The notes beneath the pieces were generated by a model. That model was not told the origin of the DNA, ran no database searches, and saw nothing but the letters and a program-made list of their open reading frames with translations. Position numbers and translations under genes: made by a program. DNA of 49,815 bases from Butyrivibrio sp. (GTDB lineage Bacteria; Bacillota; Clostridia; Lachnospirales; Lachnospiraceae): the NCBI RefSeq assembly GCF_017940685.1, contig NZ_JAGAYD010000160.1, positions 1 to 49,815 on the forward strand. Direction: 5' to 3'. Below are positions 41,376-48,469 of this stretch, one piece after another. Within the stretch, counting starts at the first letter, position 1, and each line of letters opens with the position of its first letter.

Positions 41376-42398
41376 TCAGCGATTAAGCTCGCTTGTTGGG
41401 CCATCTGTGTGGTGATTTTTGATGATGCTGTCAATGACCTTAAGGTCACATGCAGGAAGATCACCTGGCACTGTATTTTTAACTGCTGATGTGGCATTTC
41501 CGTAGAAAAGAGCTTTCTCAGGATCATCATATTTAAGCAGTCCATAAAGAACTCCTGAGACATATGCATCTCCTGATCCGATTCTGTCTATTACATCAAT
41601 ATCCTTGTAAGGATCCTCTGTATAGAACCTGTCACTCTCAGCGCTGTATATAGTCGATGTAAAGTTGTGTTTCTTGGGAGAAATAACTTCTCTCTGGGTG
41701 GTGCATACTATCTTTACTGGATAATCCTTAGTGTAACTCTTCATAATATCTGTAAGATTGCCACTTTTTTGCATCATACGGCGAGATGTCTCTTCAGATA
41801 CAAAGAGTACGTCCACATATGGAAGTATGGCATTTATAGCATTTCTGGCCTCTTCTTCGCTCCAGAGATTAGCTCTGTAGTTACAGTCAAAAGAAACCTT
41901 GGCGCCATTTTCCTTAAAGCGCTTAATAAGCTCTGTCGCAACCTCTCTTGTGCTTTTGTTAAGAGCGAGGGAAATTCCGCTTGTGTGGAACATCCTGGTG
42001 CTTGAGTAAACGCTGTCTGGAATCTCATCCAGTGAAATCCTTGTGATTGAGGAATTCATTCTGTCATAAACTATTGATGGCTTACGAGGTGCAGCGCCAT
42101 TTTCATAGTAGTAAATTCCAAGTCTGGCCTCAGGTGATTCATCGTAGATGAGGTAATCGTCAGAGACGCCTTCAAACCTGATCCTGTTCTTGATAAAAGT
42201 TCCAAGTGCATTAGCTGGAAGCCTTGATATAACGCCGGTACGAAGCCCAAGAAGAGCAACACCGGACGCTACATTAAGCTCGGAGCCGCCTGCTCGCTTA
42301 TCAAACACATCTCCCCGAGTCATAAGCTCATAGTTGGGCGGGGAAAGTCGAAGCATAATCTCACCAAATGTTAAAAGATCAAATCTTCCATCTCCCAT
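41376..42398 (-). CDS. kdgK: PfkB-family sugar kinase, 2-keto-3-deoxygluconate kinase-like
   Basis: 340 residues. PfkB signatures are present: FDLLTFGEIMLRLSPPN at the N terminus, the substrate-pocket motif AGGSELNVASGVALLG, MFHTSGISLAL and the C-terminal catalytic motif IDRIGSGDAYVSGVLYG with the base Asp. It most resembles KdgK, which phosphorylates 2-keto-3-deoxygluconate in uronate and pectin breakdown, though other ketose or nucleoside kinases in this family are close. No eda or uronate genes are adjacent. GGAGG precedes the ATG. A LacI/CcpA-like palindrome sits 76 bases upstream. Confidence 0.85.
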   Translation of the reverse strand: MGDGRFDLLTFGEIMLRLSPPNYELMTRGDVFDKRAGGSELNVASGVALLGLRTGVISRLPANALGTFIKNRIRFEGVSDDYLIYDESPEARLGIYYYENGAAPRKPSIVYDRMNSSITRISLDEIPDSVYSSTRMFHTSGISLALNKSTREVATELIKRFKENGAKVSFDCNYRANLWSEEEARNAINAILPYVDVLFVSEETSRRMMQKSGNLTDIMKSYTKDYPVKIVCTTQREVISPKKHNFTSTIYSAESDRFYTEDPYKDIDVIDRIGSGDAYVSGVLYGLLKYDDPEKALFYGNATSAVKNTVPGDLPACDLKVIDSIIKNHHTDGPTSELNR

Positions 42399-42430
42399 AG
42401 CAGGCCTCCTAAAAAAGTCCCATCAAAAAC

Positions 42431-42471
42431 AAAAAACTTACTGACATCTTGATGATATCAGTAAGTTTTTT
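42431..42471 (-). terminator. Bidirectional terminator upstream of kdgK
   Basis: AAAAAACTTACTGA (42431-42444) and TCAGTAAGTTTTTT (42458-42471) are perfect inverted arms around a 13-base loop. It ends the small membrane protein gene, but on the minus strand the arm also contains an extended -10 box, TGATATCAT, that could start kdgK. Confidence 0.85.
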
Positions 42472-42473
42472 CT

Positions 42474-42491
42474 AGTGTAAGTGCTTACACT
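42474..42491. promoter_or_regulatory. LacI/CcpA-like operator upstream of kdgK
   Basis: AGTGTAAG-TG-CTTACACT is a perfect inverted repeat with a two-base centre. It matches the cre consensus TGWAANCGNTWNCA except for TG in place of the central CG, and resembles LacI-family operators. It lies just upstream of a possible kdgK -10 box. Confidence 0.7.
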
Positions 42492-42557
42492 GTCTTTAAT
42501 GTGGAAAATCTTGAACTGTGTGCGTTTATATAACGGGAGGCGTTATATTTATATAAT

Positions 42558-42761
42558 TCAGGCAACTGCTGCCTTCCTGACAGAAATAGTAACATATCTC
42601 TTCTTATCAAATTTCTTGATGATGTGATATATGATAACTGCTAAAACTACGATGCCACTTACAATTGCTAATGCAGGGTAGAATGCGTTCATTCCAAGAA
42701 TTGTCATTCCCTCAAATACCAGTGTCATGATGATGAATACCTTTGCTAATGTCTTTGCCAT
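42558..42761 (-). CDS. Small membrane protein, likely ECF-sigma target
   Basis: A 67-residue protein I do not recognise. It has two hydrophobic helices (about 6-24 and 28-48) and a basic C-terminal tail (KKFDKKRYVTISVRK), so it should sit in the cytoplasmic membrane with the tail inside. GGGAG lies nine bases before the ATG. Its upstream region holds promoter element copy A, identical in both blocks and in spacing to the element behind the ECF sigma gene at 14.5 kb. That suggests an envelope stress or adaptation role, which is inference. Confidence 0.75.
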   Translation of the reverse strand: MAKTLAKVFIIMTLVFEGMTILGMNAFYPALAIVSGIVVLAVIIYHIIKKFDKKRYVTISVRKAAVA

Positions 42762-42812
42762 ATCTTTGATCTCCCTTCAGAGTTTTTATTGTGTTGTTTT
42801 TGTTTACATCTA

Positions 42813-42849
42813 TTTATACGAGGGGAAAACATTCGTGGCAAAAATTTTT
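42813..42849 (-). promoter_or_regulatory. Candidate ECF-sigma promoter, copy A
   Basis: On the minus strand AAAAATTTTTGCCAC (42835-42849), 13 bases and TCGTATAAA (42813-42821) lie about 50 bases before the ATG of the small membrane protein. Both blocks and the spacing equal those of copy B at 14498-14534, while the 13-base spacers differ in sequence. Confidence 0.65.
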
Positions 42850-42884
42850 TAAAAGATATTTTTGGTTTTGCAGTGCAATATATC

Positions 42885-42893
42885 TGTTATAAT
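42885..42893 (+). promoter_or_regulatory. Extended -10 promoter of DUF975-like gene
   Basis: TGTTATAAT is a perfect extended -10 box, 40 bases before the ATG at 42934. No convincing -35 is present. Confidence 0.6.
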
Positions 42894-42933
42894 AAATTGT
42901 CAATAAATGTATGAAAAAAAGGAGGTTTCAGTT

Positions 42934-43629
42934 ATGTGGTCAATTTCAGAACTGAAAGAAAAAGGCAAAGCTGCCTTTAAAGGTAACTATTGGAAATGTG
43001 TTCTTGTTTCACTTATTCTTGTGATAATCACAGCAGGTTCTGCCGGCGGATCATCATCAAGCACATCACAGCAGGCACAGAATGCCCAGCAGCCAATGAC
43101 AGAAGAACAGCTTGCAGTAATTGGTGCAATCCTCGTTACAGCATCTGTTTTCCTGGTAATCTGGACTATCATCAAGATATTCCTGCTTAACCCTGTTGAA
43201 GTTGGTTGTCACAATTTCTTTAAGAACAACCTCTTTGATCAGAATGTTAATCTTTCAGAGATCAAAGCAGCTTTTGGACCAAACTACAAAAGATCCGTTG
43301 GAACAATCTTCCTTCGCGACCTGTTCATTTTGCTTTGGATGCTTCTTCTCTTCATTCCTGGTATTATTAAGAGCTATTCCTATGCAATGGTTCCATACCT
43401 TATCATTGATGAGCCTGAGCTTTCAGCTACAGAGGTCATCACCCGCTCAAGGGAAATGATGAATGGCAACAAGTGGAGAGCTTTCCTTCTTGATCTTTCC
43501 TTTATCGGATGGATCCTTCTTACCATCATCACTTGCGGAATCGTTGGTATCTTCTGGACCAACCCATATATGTACTCCACAAGAGCAGCTCTTTACCAGG
43601 AGCTTAGAAAAGGCTCAGCTGAGCAGTAA
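42934..43629 (+). CDS. DUF975-like integral membrane protein
   Basis: 231 residues from the ATG at 42934, which has GGAGG eight bases upstream; an ATG nine codons earlier does not. The opening WSISELKEKGKAAFKGNYWKCVLV is typical of DUF975 proteins. Several membrane segments follow, with a Ser/Gln-rich loop at about 35-55 and the conserved core IPGIIKSYSYAMVPYLIIDEP, then SREMMNGNKWRAFLLDLSFIGW. The function of the family is unknown. It diverges from the small membrane protein gene. Confidence 0.85.
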   Translation: MWSISELKEKGKAAFKGNYWKCVLVSLILVIITAGSAGGSSSSTSQQAQNAQQPMTEEQLAVIGAILVTASVFLVIWTIIKIFLLNPVEVGCHNFFKNNLFDQNVNLSEIKAAFGPNYKRSVGTIFLRDLFILLWMLLLFIPGIIKSYSYAMVPYLIIDEPELSATEVITRSREMMNGNKWRAFLLDLSFIGWILLTIITCGIVGIFWTNPYMYSTRAALYQELRKGSAEQ

Positions 43630-43656
43630 TTAGACTGGGCAACTAAATAATATCGC

Positions 43657-43692
43657 AAAAACAGGGCGGCAATGTTTTCACATTGCCGCCCT
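43657..43692 (-). terminator. Strong hairpin after DUF975-like gene
   Basis: AGGGCGGCAATGT (43663-43675), loop TTTC and ACATTGCCGCCCT (43680-43692) form a 13-pair stem. The T-run is on the minus strand (five T), not the plus strand, so it is better placed to stop transcription coming from the NERD gene side, although it also ends the plus-strand gene. Confidence 0.75.
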
Positions 43693-44147
43693 AAATTGTT
43701 GATAAAGAATAGCTTATATATAGTCGCTTGGCTTTATACGCATTTTGTCTAAGAAAACTCTTTCTGAAAGGACAATCGTCTATCAGGCACAATAGGCAAG
43801 ATTGAGCCGTAATATGTGCCAAGAATTACGTCTGAATCAGCGGTTTTCATAAATTAGATAACTACATAAAATTTCATTACATCTTTCTTTGCTGGTCCTG
43901 CTATCAAGACGTAGGAAATACCTACGTTTAAGAATTGCCCTACGTCTCATATTCTATTTTTCATTAGTCAGTAGTAATTTTTACAGCAGTTCTCGGTGTT
44001 ACAAGCCAAGACATGAAAAAACTTGGACTGTTCCTACGACTCTAATCACAAAATAAAGAATACAGCTGTACGTTAATTATTTAACAGTGTCCCTTTTTTA
44101 AGAATTTCTGTAAAAGCCGTAAATATCTTTATTTAATGGCTGCCTCT
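43693..44147. other. AT-rich intergenic stretch without a supported gene
   Basis: No gene call is justified. On the minus strand a 33-codon frame (43749-43850, beginning MKTADSDVILGTYYGSILP) has no Shine-Dalgarno and no recognised match. A short hairpin ACGTAGG/CCTACGT lies at about 43910-43930, with a further copy of CCTACGT just downstream. The area may hold degraded gene remnants. Confidence 0.4.
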
Positions 44148-44894
44148 TTAAGTATTTCTTATATACTTGCACCTAGGATAATTTGAACAGCCATAAAAAC
44201 ATTTTCCTTTATATTTTCCCTGTTTAGCTTCTCGCAAAACTAGTTTTCCTCCGCACCAGGGGCAAGTATCTAATTGATTATCATTACCTATATTTTGAAT
44301 ATGCTGTCTTTTCGCACTACTACTTACATTTGTTAGTTTGACTAATCTATTCCGAATATCTTTGATCTGCTCTTCTGTGTATATATCTGGCTCTCTATTC
44401 CAGATATCTTTTATCACTTTGCTAAGCGTCTTTGTATTACATACATATATCCCTGGCTTTGTTATAGTAATGTCTTTTAATTCACTTTTATCGCCAAATA
44501 CTATTAATGAGAATGAGTACAGTTCTCCCAAATATTCTGTCAACGCTTTGAGATGAGCGTAGTTTTGTTTTACTGGATTATAGAAATGCCTTTTGTCAAT
44601 CTTCTTTGTTCCGTACCACGTTTTTCCGCCATACAACGTGCAGGTCCAATTCTCAGCTTTATCATTTCCAAATATGTATCCAATATAGTTCTTGCTTTCT
44701 ATAATAAATACCCCTTTTGGGGTAATATATACTAAATCGATTTCAGTAGTCGAACCATCATACCTTGGAACATATAAATTTCTTAGGCATTTTCCATGAT
44801 AACCAAAGAAGTCTAAATTATCTAATTTAACTTCTATCTTTGTTTCTCCTTTTGTGCCTTTATGCCCATTGATAAAGTCTGTAAATATCCCCAT
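44148..44894 (-). CDS. NERD-domain protein with C4 zinc finger
   Basis: 248 residues. The N-terminal half is a nuclease-related (NERD) domain with EIDLVYITPKGVFIIESKNY, giving the Asp, Glu and Lys of the predicted restriction-endonuclease-like active site. The C-terminal ~40 residues are a topoisomerase-type C4 zinc finger (CPWCGGKLVLREAKQGKYKG, CFYGCSNYPRCKY). NERD proteins are linked to DNA processing or defence but their activity is mostly unproven. It follows nrdG by 12 bases and is clearly more AT-rich than nrdD and its other neighbours, which suggests recent acquisition. No restriction or defence partner is adjacent. Confidence 0.85.
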   Translation of the reverse strand: MGIFTDFINGHKGTKGETKIEVKLDNLDFFGYHGKCLRNLYVPRYDGSTTEIDLVYITPKGVFIIESKNYIGYIFGNDKAENWTCTLYGGKTWYGTKKIDKRHFYNPVKQNYAHLKALTEYLGELYSFSLIVFGDKSELKDITITKPGIYVCNTKTLSKVIKDIWNREPDIYTEEQIKDIRNRLVKLTNVSSSAKRQHIQNIGNDNQLDTCPWCGGKLVLREAKQGKYKGKCFYGCSNYPRCKYIRNT

Positions 44895-44906
44895 TTCACA
44901 TCACTT

Positions 44907-45458
44907 TCATCCTTGTCTGGAAGTATCTCTATCATTATACTTTGACAATATAACCTCTCCAGACTTTAATGTTTCCTGTACATCAATAACTCTCTGGTTG
45001 GATGAGCCGCGGAATCTCAGCATCAGATCTCGCTTTGCCTCCACAAATTCCCCATCCACAAGTACATCTGTCATAGAAAGTATTGCATCTGTGTCGTCTC
45101 CATGGCAACGCTTGTTATCTGGATCTGTCAGTTCATCCCATAAGTATCCGGAATAGATCCAGATAGTTTTATTTGGAAGTTCTCTCTTGATTCGTTCAAG
45201 AAGCGGTCTGATTTCTTTCTGATTGACGATTTCCATTGGCTCTCCGCCAAGAATTGTTAATCCTGCTATATAATCAGGTTTCAATGATTCTATTATGTCA
45301 TCTTCAACTTCTTTAGTGTAAGGCTCTCCATAATTGAAGTCCCATGTCATCTCATTGAAACAGCCTTTGCAGTGATGAGTACAGCCACTTACAAAAAATG
45401 CAGTTCTGCACCCTACTCCATTTGCAACATCATTATAATAAACCTGTCCGTAATTCAT
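44907..45458 (-). CDS. nrdG: Anaerobic ribonucleotide reductase activating protein
   Basis: A 183-residue radical SAM protein. CTHHCKGC gives the cluster cysteines 26, 30 and 33, followed by TILGGEPM. It generates the glycyl radical on NrdD using SAM. AGGAG precedes the ATG by four bases. It is separated from nrdD by an unusual 660-base gap and probably has its own promoter (45497-45524). Confidence 0.95.
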   Translation of the reverse strand: MNYGQVYYNDVANGVGCRTAFFVSGCTHHCKGCFNEMTWDFNYGEPYTKEVEDDIIESLKPDYIAGLTILGGEPMEIVNQKEIRPLLERIKRELPNKTIWIYSGYLWDELTDPDNKRCHGDDTDAILSMTDVLVDGEFVEAKRDLMLRFRGSSNQRVIDVQETLKSGEVILSKYNDRDTSRQG

Positions 45459-45496
45459 GACTCTCCTCTAAAAACTATAGTTGGAATACCTTGATC

Positions 45497-45524
45497 ATTA
45501 TATGGTAAATATCCAAAAATCAAT
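45497..45524 (-). promoter_or_regulatory. Candidate promoter of nrdG
   Basis: ATTGAT (45519-45524), 16 bases and a perfect TATAAT (45497-45502) on the minus strand, about 40 bases before the nrdG ATG. Confidence 0.5.
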
Positions 45525-45602
45525 TGGGTGAAAACATGTGTTATGCGAAAAGAAGTACCATCAGAAATGCTTTTTTTATATGATATTCACGGTAAACAAG
45601 CT

Positions 45603-45720
45603 CAATAATTGTACCTCTTTATTTCAGAATATCCTTTTCACCCACAGAAGTTCGATAATCCGTCAACTTTTACAAAAACTAGTATACCTCTTTTTGCGAA
45701 TCCTTGCCCTTCACCCACAA
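45603..45720 (-). repeat. Degenerate tandem direct repeat in nrdD-nrdG gap
   Basis: On the minus strand two related ~45-base units share TGTGGGTGAA, AAGGAT, TTC and AAAGAGGTA in the same order: unit 1 at 45673-45720 and unit 2 at 45603-45647. Translated in the matching frame both read LWVK...KEV, but unit 2 has a stop. They look like duplicated, decaying coding sequence. Confidence 0.5.
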
Positions 45721-45830
45721 GCCACCTTTCGCGCATTCTACTATCATATTGAGCCTGTTCACATAAAACAAAGAACCTTTAGGAATCTCTTTTAATTGGA
45801 TTGGCAGTTTGTGCAGTGGCGGAACTAGGG
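45679..45830 (-). pseudogene. Possible gene remnant, C-terminal fragment
   Basis: A frame on the minus strand reads LPIQLKEIPKGSLFYVNRLN, then MIVECAKGGLWVKGKDSQKE and a stop. It has protein-like composition but no start signal; the only Met gives 22 residues. Upstream it runs into the long hairpin element. I do not recognise the parent protein. It may be the truncated end of a gene cut by the insertion of that element. Confidence 0.3.
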
Positions 45831-45981
45831 GCGTGGCGGAAAATCTACGGATTTGCGAGTTTAAACCGTGGAGCTAAGACCAATCAATCTCAAGTGCCTT
45901 ATGCACGCAGAGATTGATGCTCTGGGCTTAGCGGAGCGCTTGGTTTAACCGAACAAATCCGGAGATTTCCGCTACACCCCT
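45827..45981. ncRNA. Long imperfect hairpin: structured RNA or fold-back element
   Basis: About 155 bases fold back on themselves in five helices: AGGGG/CCCCT plus GCGGAAA/TTTCCGC; TCT and CGGATTTG with CAAATCCG and AGA; TTAAACC/GGTTTAA; GCTAAG/CTTAGC; ATCAATCTC/GAGATTGAT. The tip is GTGC-CTTAT-GCAC (45894-45906). Internal loops separate the helices. Transcribed strand is unknown. It lies between nrdD and nrdG. A MITE-like fold-back element is the main alternative to an RNA gene. Confidence 0.5.
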
Positions 45982-46023
45982 CGCCCTGTCATCACGTAAA
46001 CTCTGCAGCCCCCAACTACAACA

Positions 46024-46047
46024 CAAGCCGGGATGGCTCCCGGCTTG
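46024..46047 (-). terminator. Terminator-like hairpin after nrdD
   Basis: CAAGCCGGGA (46024-46033), loop TGGC and TCCCGGCTTG (46038-46047) form a perfect 10-pair stem 71 bases after the nrdD stop. The following minus-strand sequence is only mildly T-rich, so termination may be partial. Confidence 0.55.
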
Positions 46048-46117
46048 CATCTATTTTAACTTTTTCATCCCCTTAAAATGCGATCATCTCTGTGCAAATG
46101 CGAGATGGTAGCACTTA

Positions 46118-48355
46118 TCAGCAAGAAATCTTAGGATTGGACATATGGAGAACTCTTTCCTTGATCTCCTGTGTACGTCCCTGGTTCCAGAACTGAGTTC
46201 CGATGTAGCCACAAGTACGTCTTGCAACATTCATCTTGTTCTGATCACGGTTGCCACAGTTAGGGCACTCCCAAATGAGCTTGCCATCTGTATCTGTAAC
46301 TACCTTGATCTCTCCGTCATAACCACAGCACTGGCAGTAGTCAGACTTGGTGTTGAGCTCTGCATACATGATGTTGTCATAGATGTACTTCATTACAGAG
46401 ATAACAGCCTCGATGTTGTTGTTCATATCAGGAACTTCAACGTAGCTAATTGCTCCTCCTGGTGAAAGAGCCTGGAACTCTGATTCAAATTTAAGCTTGG
46501 TGAAAGCATCGATCTGCTCTGTTACATGTACGTGATAGCTGTTTGTGATGTAGTTCTTGTCTGTAACATCAGGAATAACACCAAATCTCTTCTGAAGAGC
46601 CTTAGCAAACTTATATGTTGTGGACTCAAGTGGTGTTCCATAGAGACTGAAAGAGATATTCTCTTTTGCTCTCCATGCTGCACACTTGTCGTTAAGGAAC
46701 TGCATTACCTTAAGGGCGAAGTCTTTTCCTCTTGGATCTGTATGTGAAACGCCCTTCATGTACTTGGTACACTCGCAAAGTCCTGCATAGCCAAGTGAGA
46801 TTGTTGAGTAGTTACCGAAAAGAAGTGGATCAATAACTTCACCCTTTTCAAGTCTTGCAAGAGCTCCGTTCTGCCAAAGGATAGGTGCTACATCTGAAGG
46901 TGTTCCAAGAAGTCTGTTGTGTCTGCACATAAGTGCTCTGTAGCAAAGCTCACATCTCTCCTCAAGGATCTGCCAGAACTTGTCCTCATCCTTAGCTGAT
47001 GAGCAGGCAACATCTACAAGGTTAAGAGTTACAACACCCTGGTTGAAACGGCCGTAGTACTTGTGAGCACCCTCTACATAGTTGCGAGCTTTTGCTTTAT
47101 TGCCCTGGTTGCAAAGTCCCTCTGCATTGGACTCTGAATCAGGAGTAAGGAAGGATCTGCATCCCATACATGGATATACATCGCCCTTCTTTAATTCTTT
47201 CATCTTCTTAGCTGAGATATAATCAGGAACAAGTCTCTTAGCTGTGCACTTAGCAGCAAGCTCTGTCAGATACCAGTACTTGGAATCTTCTGTGATGTTA
47301 TCCTCGTCAAGAACATAGATGAGCTTAGGGAATGCTGGTGTGATAAGCTGTCCCTTCTCATTCTTAACACCGTAAATACGCTGCTTAAGCATTTCCTCGA
47401 TTACCATTGCAAGGTCTTCTCTTTCCTGACCTTCTGGAACCTCATCAAGGTACATATATACAGTGATGAAAGGAGCCTGTCCGTTGGTTGTCATCAGTGT
47501 GATAACCTGATACTGGATAACCTGGCATCCTCTCTCAATCTCTTTCTTAACACGCATTTCTGCGATCTCGTTTACCTGCTTCTTGTTGATCTTCATTCCA
47601 GCAGTCTCGAACTCGCGAGCAACTTCATTTCTGAACTTCTGTCTGCTGACATCAACAAATGGAACAAGATGAGATAGTGTGATGCTCTGTCCGCCGTACT
47701 GTGAGCTTGCGATCTGAGCAATTGCCTGTGTTGCGATGTTGCAGGCTGTTGCAAAACTGTGAGGCTTCTCGATCATAGTCTCAGAGATAACTGTTCCGTT
47801 CTGGAGCATATCCTCTAAGTTTACAAGACAGCAGTTGTGCATATGCTGTGCAAAGTAATCAGCGTCATGGAAGTGGATAAGGCCTTCTTCATGAGCCTTA
47901 ACAACATCGTCAGGAAGAAGGAATCTTCTTGTGATATCCTTGCTGACTTCACCAGCCATATAGTCTCTCTGAACGCTGTTAACAGTAGGATTCTTGTTGG
48001 AATTCTCCTGCTTAACTTCCTCGTTGCTGCACTCGATAAGAGACATGATCTGCTCATCAGTTGTGTTGGACTTTCTTACAAGGGCATGTTTGTAACGATA
48101 TGTGATGTATTTCCTTGCAACCTCGAATTTTCCGGATTTCATGAGGCCATCCTCAACCATATCCTGAATTTCTTCCACACTGGCTGCACGGGTAAGAGAT
48201 GCGCACTGCTTCTCCACGGCTTTCTCTATATCGCTGATCTGTCCTTCTGTCAGCTTCTTTTCCTCTGTTACTTCGTTGTTAGCCTTTTCGATAGCAGCTA
48301 TGATCTTGCTTCCGTCAAAAGCAACTTCTTTTCCGCTTCTCTTGATAATCTTCAT
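46118..48355 (-). CDS. nrdD: Anaerobic (class III) ribonucleoside-triphosphate reductase
   Basis: A 745-residue glycyl radical enzyme making deoxyribonucleotides without oxygen. An N-terminal ATP-cone (MKIIKRSGKEVAFDGSKIIA, YITYRYKHALVR) gives allosteric control. Core motifs include HDADYFAQHMHNCCLVNLEDM, and the C-terminal zinc site is CQCCGYDG with CPNCGNRD. The glycyl radical site RTCGYIG places the radical on Gly716. GGGGGG precedes the ATG. Its activator nrdG lies downstream beyond a 660-base gap. A promoter and a 12-base inverted repeat sit upstream. Confidence 0.97.
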   Translation of the reverse strand: MKIIKRSGKEVAFDGSKIIAAIEKANNEVTEEKKLTEGQISDIEKAVEKQCASLTRAASVEEIQDMVEDGLMKSGKFEVARKYITYRYKHALVRKSNTTDEQIMSLIECSNEEVKQENSNKNPTVNSVQRDYMAGEVSKDITRRFLLPDDVVKAHEEGLIHFHDADYFAQHMHNCCLVNLEDMLQNGTVISETMIEKPHSFATACNIATQAIAQIASSQYGGQSITLSHLVPFVDVSRQKFRNEVAREFETAGMKINKKQVNEIAEMRVKKEIERGCQVIQYQVITLMTTNGQAPFITVYMYLDEVPEGQEREDLAMVIEEMLKQRIYGVKNEKGQLITPAFPKLIYVLDEDNITEDSKYWYLTELAAKCTAKRLVPDYISAKKMKELKKGDVYPCMGCRSFLTPDSESNAEGLCNQGNKAKARNYVEGAHKYYGRFNQGVVTLNLVDVACSSAKDEDKFWQILEERCELCYRALMCRHNRLLGTPSDVAPILWQNGALARLEKGEVIDPLLFGNYSTISLGYAGLCECTKYMKGVSHTDPRGKDFALKVMQFLNDKCAAWRAKENISFSLYGTPLESTTYKFAKALQKRFGVIPDVTDKNYITNSYHVHVTEQIDAFTKLKFESEFQALSPGGAISYVEVPDMNNNIEAVISVMKYIYDNIMYAELNTKSDYCQCCGYDGEIKVVTDTDGKLIWECPNCGNRDQNKMNVARRTCGYIGTQFWNQGRTQEIKERVLHMSNPKISC

Positions 48356-48400
48356 ACGACCCCCCTGAAATTTGGTGCTAAATTACACTTATACAAAATT

Positions 48401-48432
48401 GTAGCCACAAGAAAACTATATCTTGTGGTTAC
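48401..48432. promoter_or_regulatory. Inverted repeat in nrdD leader, candidate operator (NrdR-like?)
   Basis: GTAGCCACAAGA (48401-48412) and TCTTGTGGTTAC (48421-48432) are inverted arms with one wobble and an eight-base centre. On the minus strand ACCACAAGATATAGTT resembles the NrdR box (CACwAtATaTwG), but a second box at the usual spacing is not obvious. It lies at or just after the predicted transcription start. Confidence 0.5.
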
Positions 48433-48438
48433 ATTTAT

Positions 48439-48467
48439 ATGATAATACATTATATTGATTAATTCAA
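48439..48467 (-). promoter_or_regulatory. Promoter of nrdD
   Basis: TTGAAT (48462-48467), 17 bases and TATCAT (48439-48444) on the minus strand, directly after the murI stop codon. Confidence 0.65.
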
Positions 48468-48469
48468 GC

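Noticed and set aside
41192-41569. A 125-codon minus-strand frame over the end of the kdgK gene
   Set aside because: It overlaps the clear PfkB-family gene in another frame, runs through its terminator and the proS promoter, and has no recognisable domain.
45827-45981. Integron attC site
   Set aside because: It lacks the paired core sites (RYYYAAC and GTTRRRY) at its ends and there is no integron integrase nearby.
45827-45981. 6S RNA
   Set aside because: The overall rod shape is similar, but the large central bubble typical of 6S RNA is not evident and the sequence does not match what I know; left as an unassigned structure.
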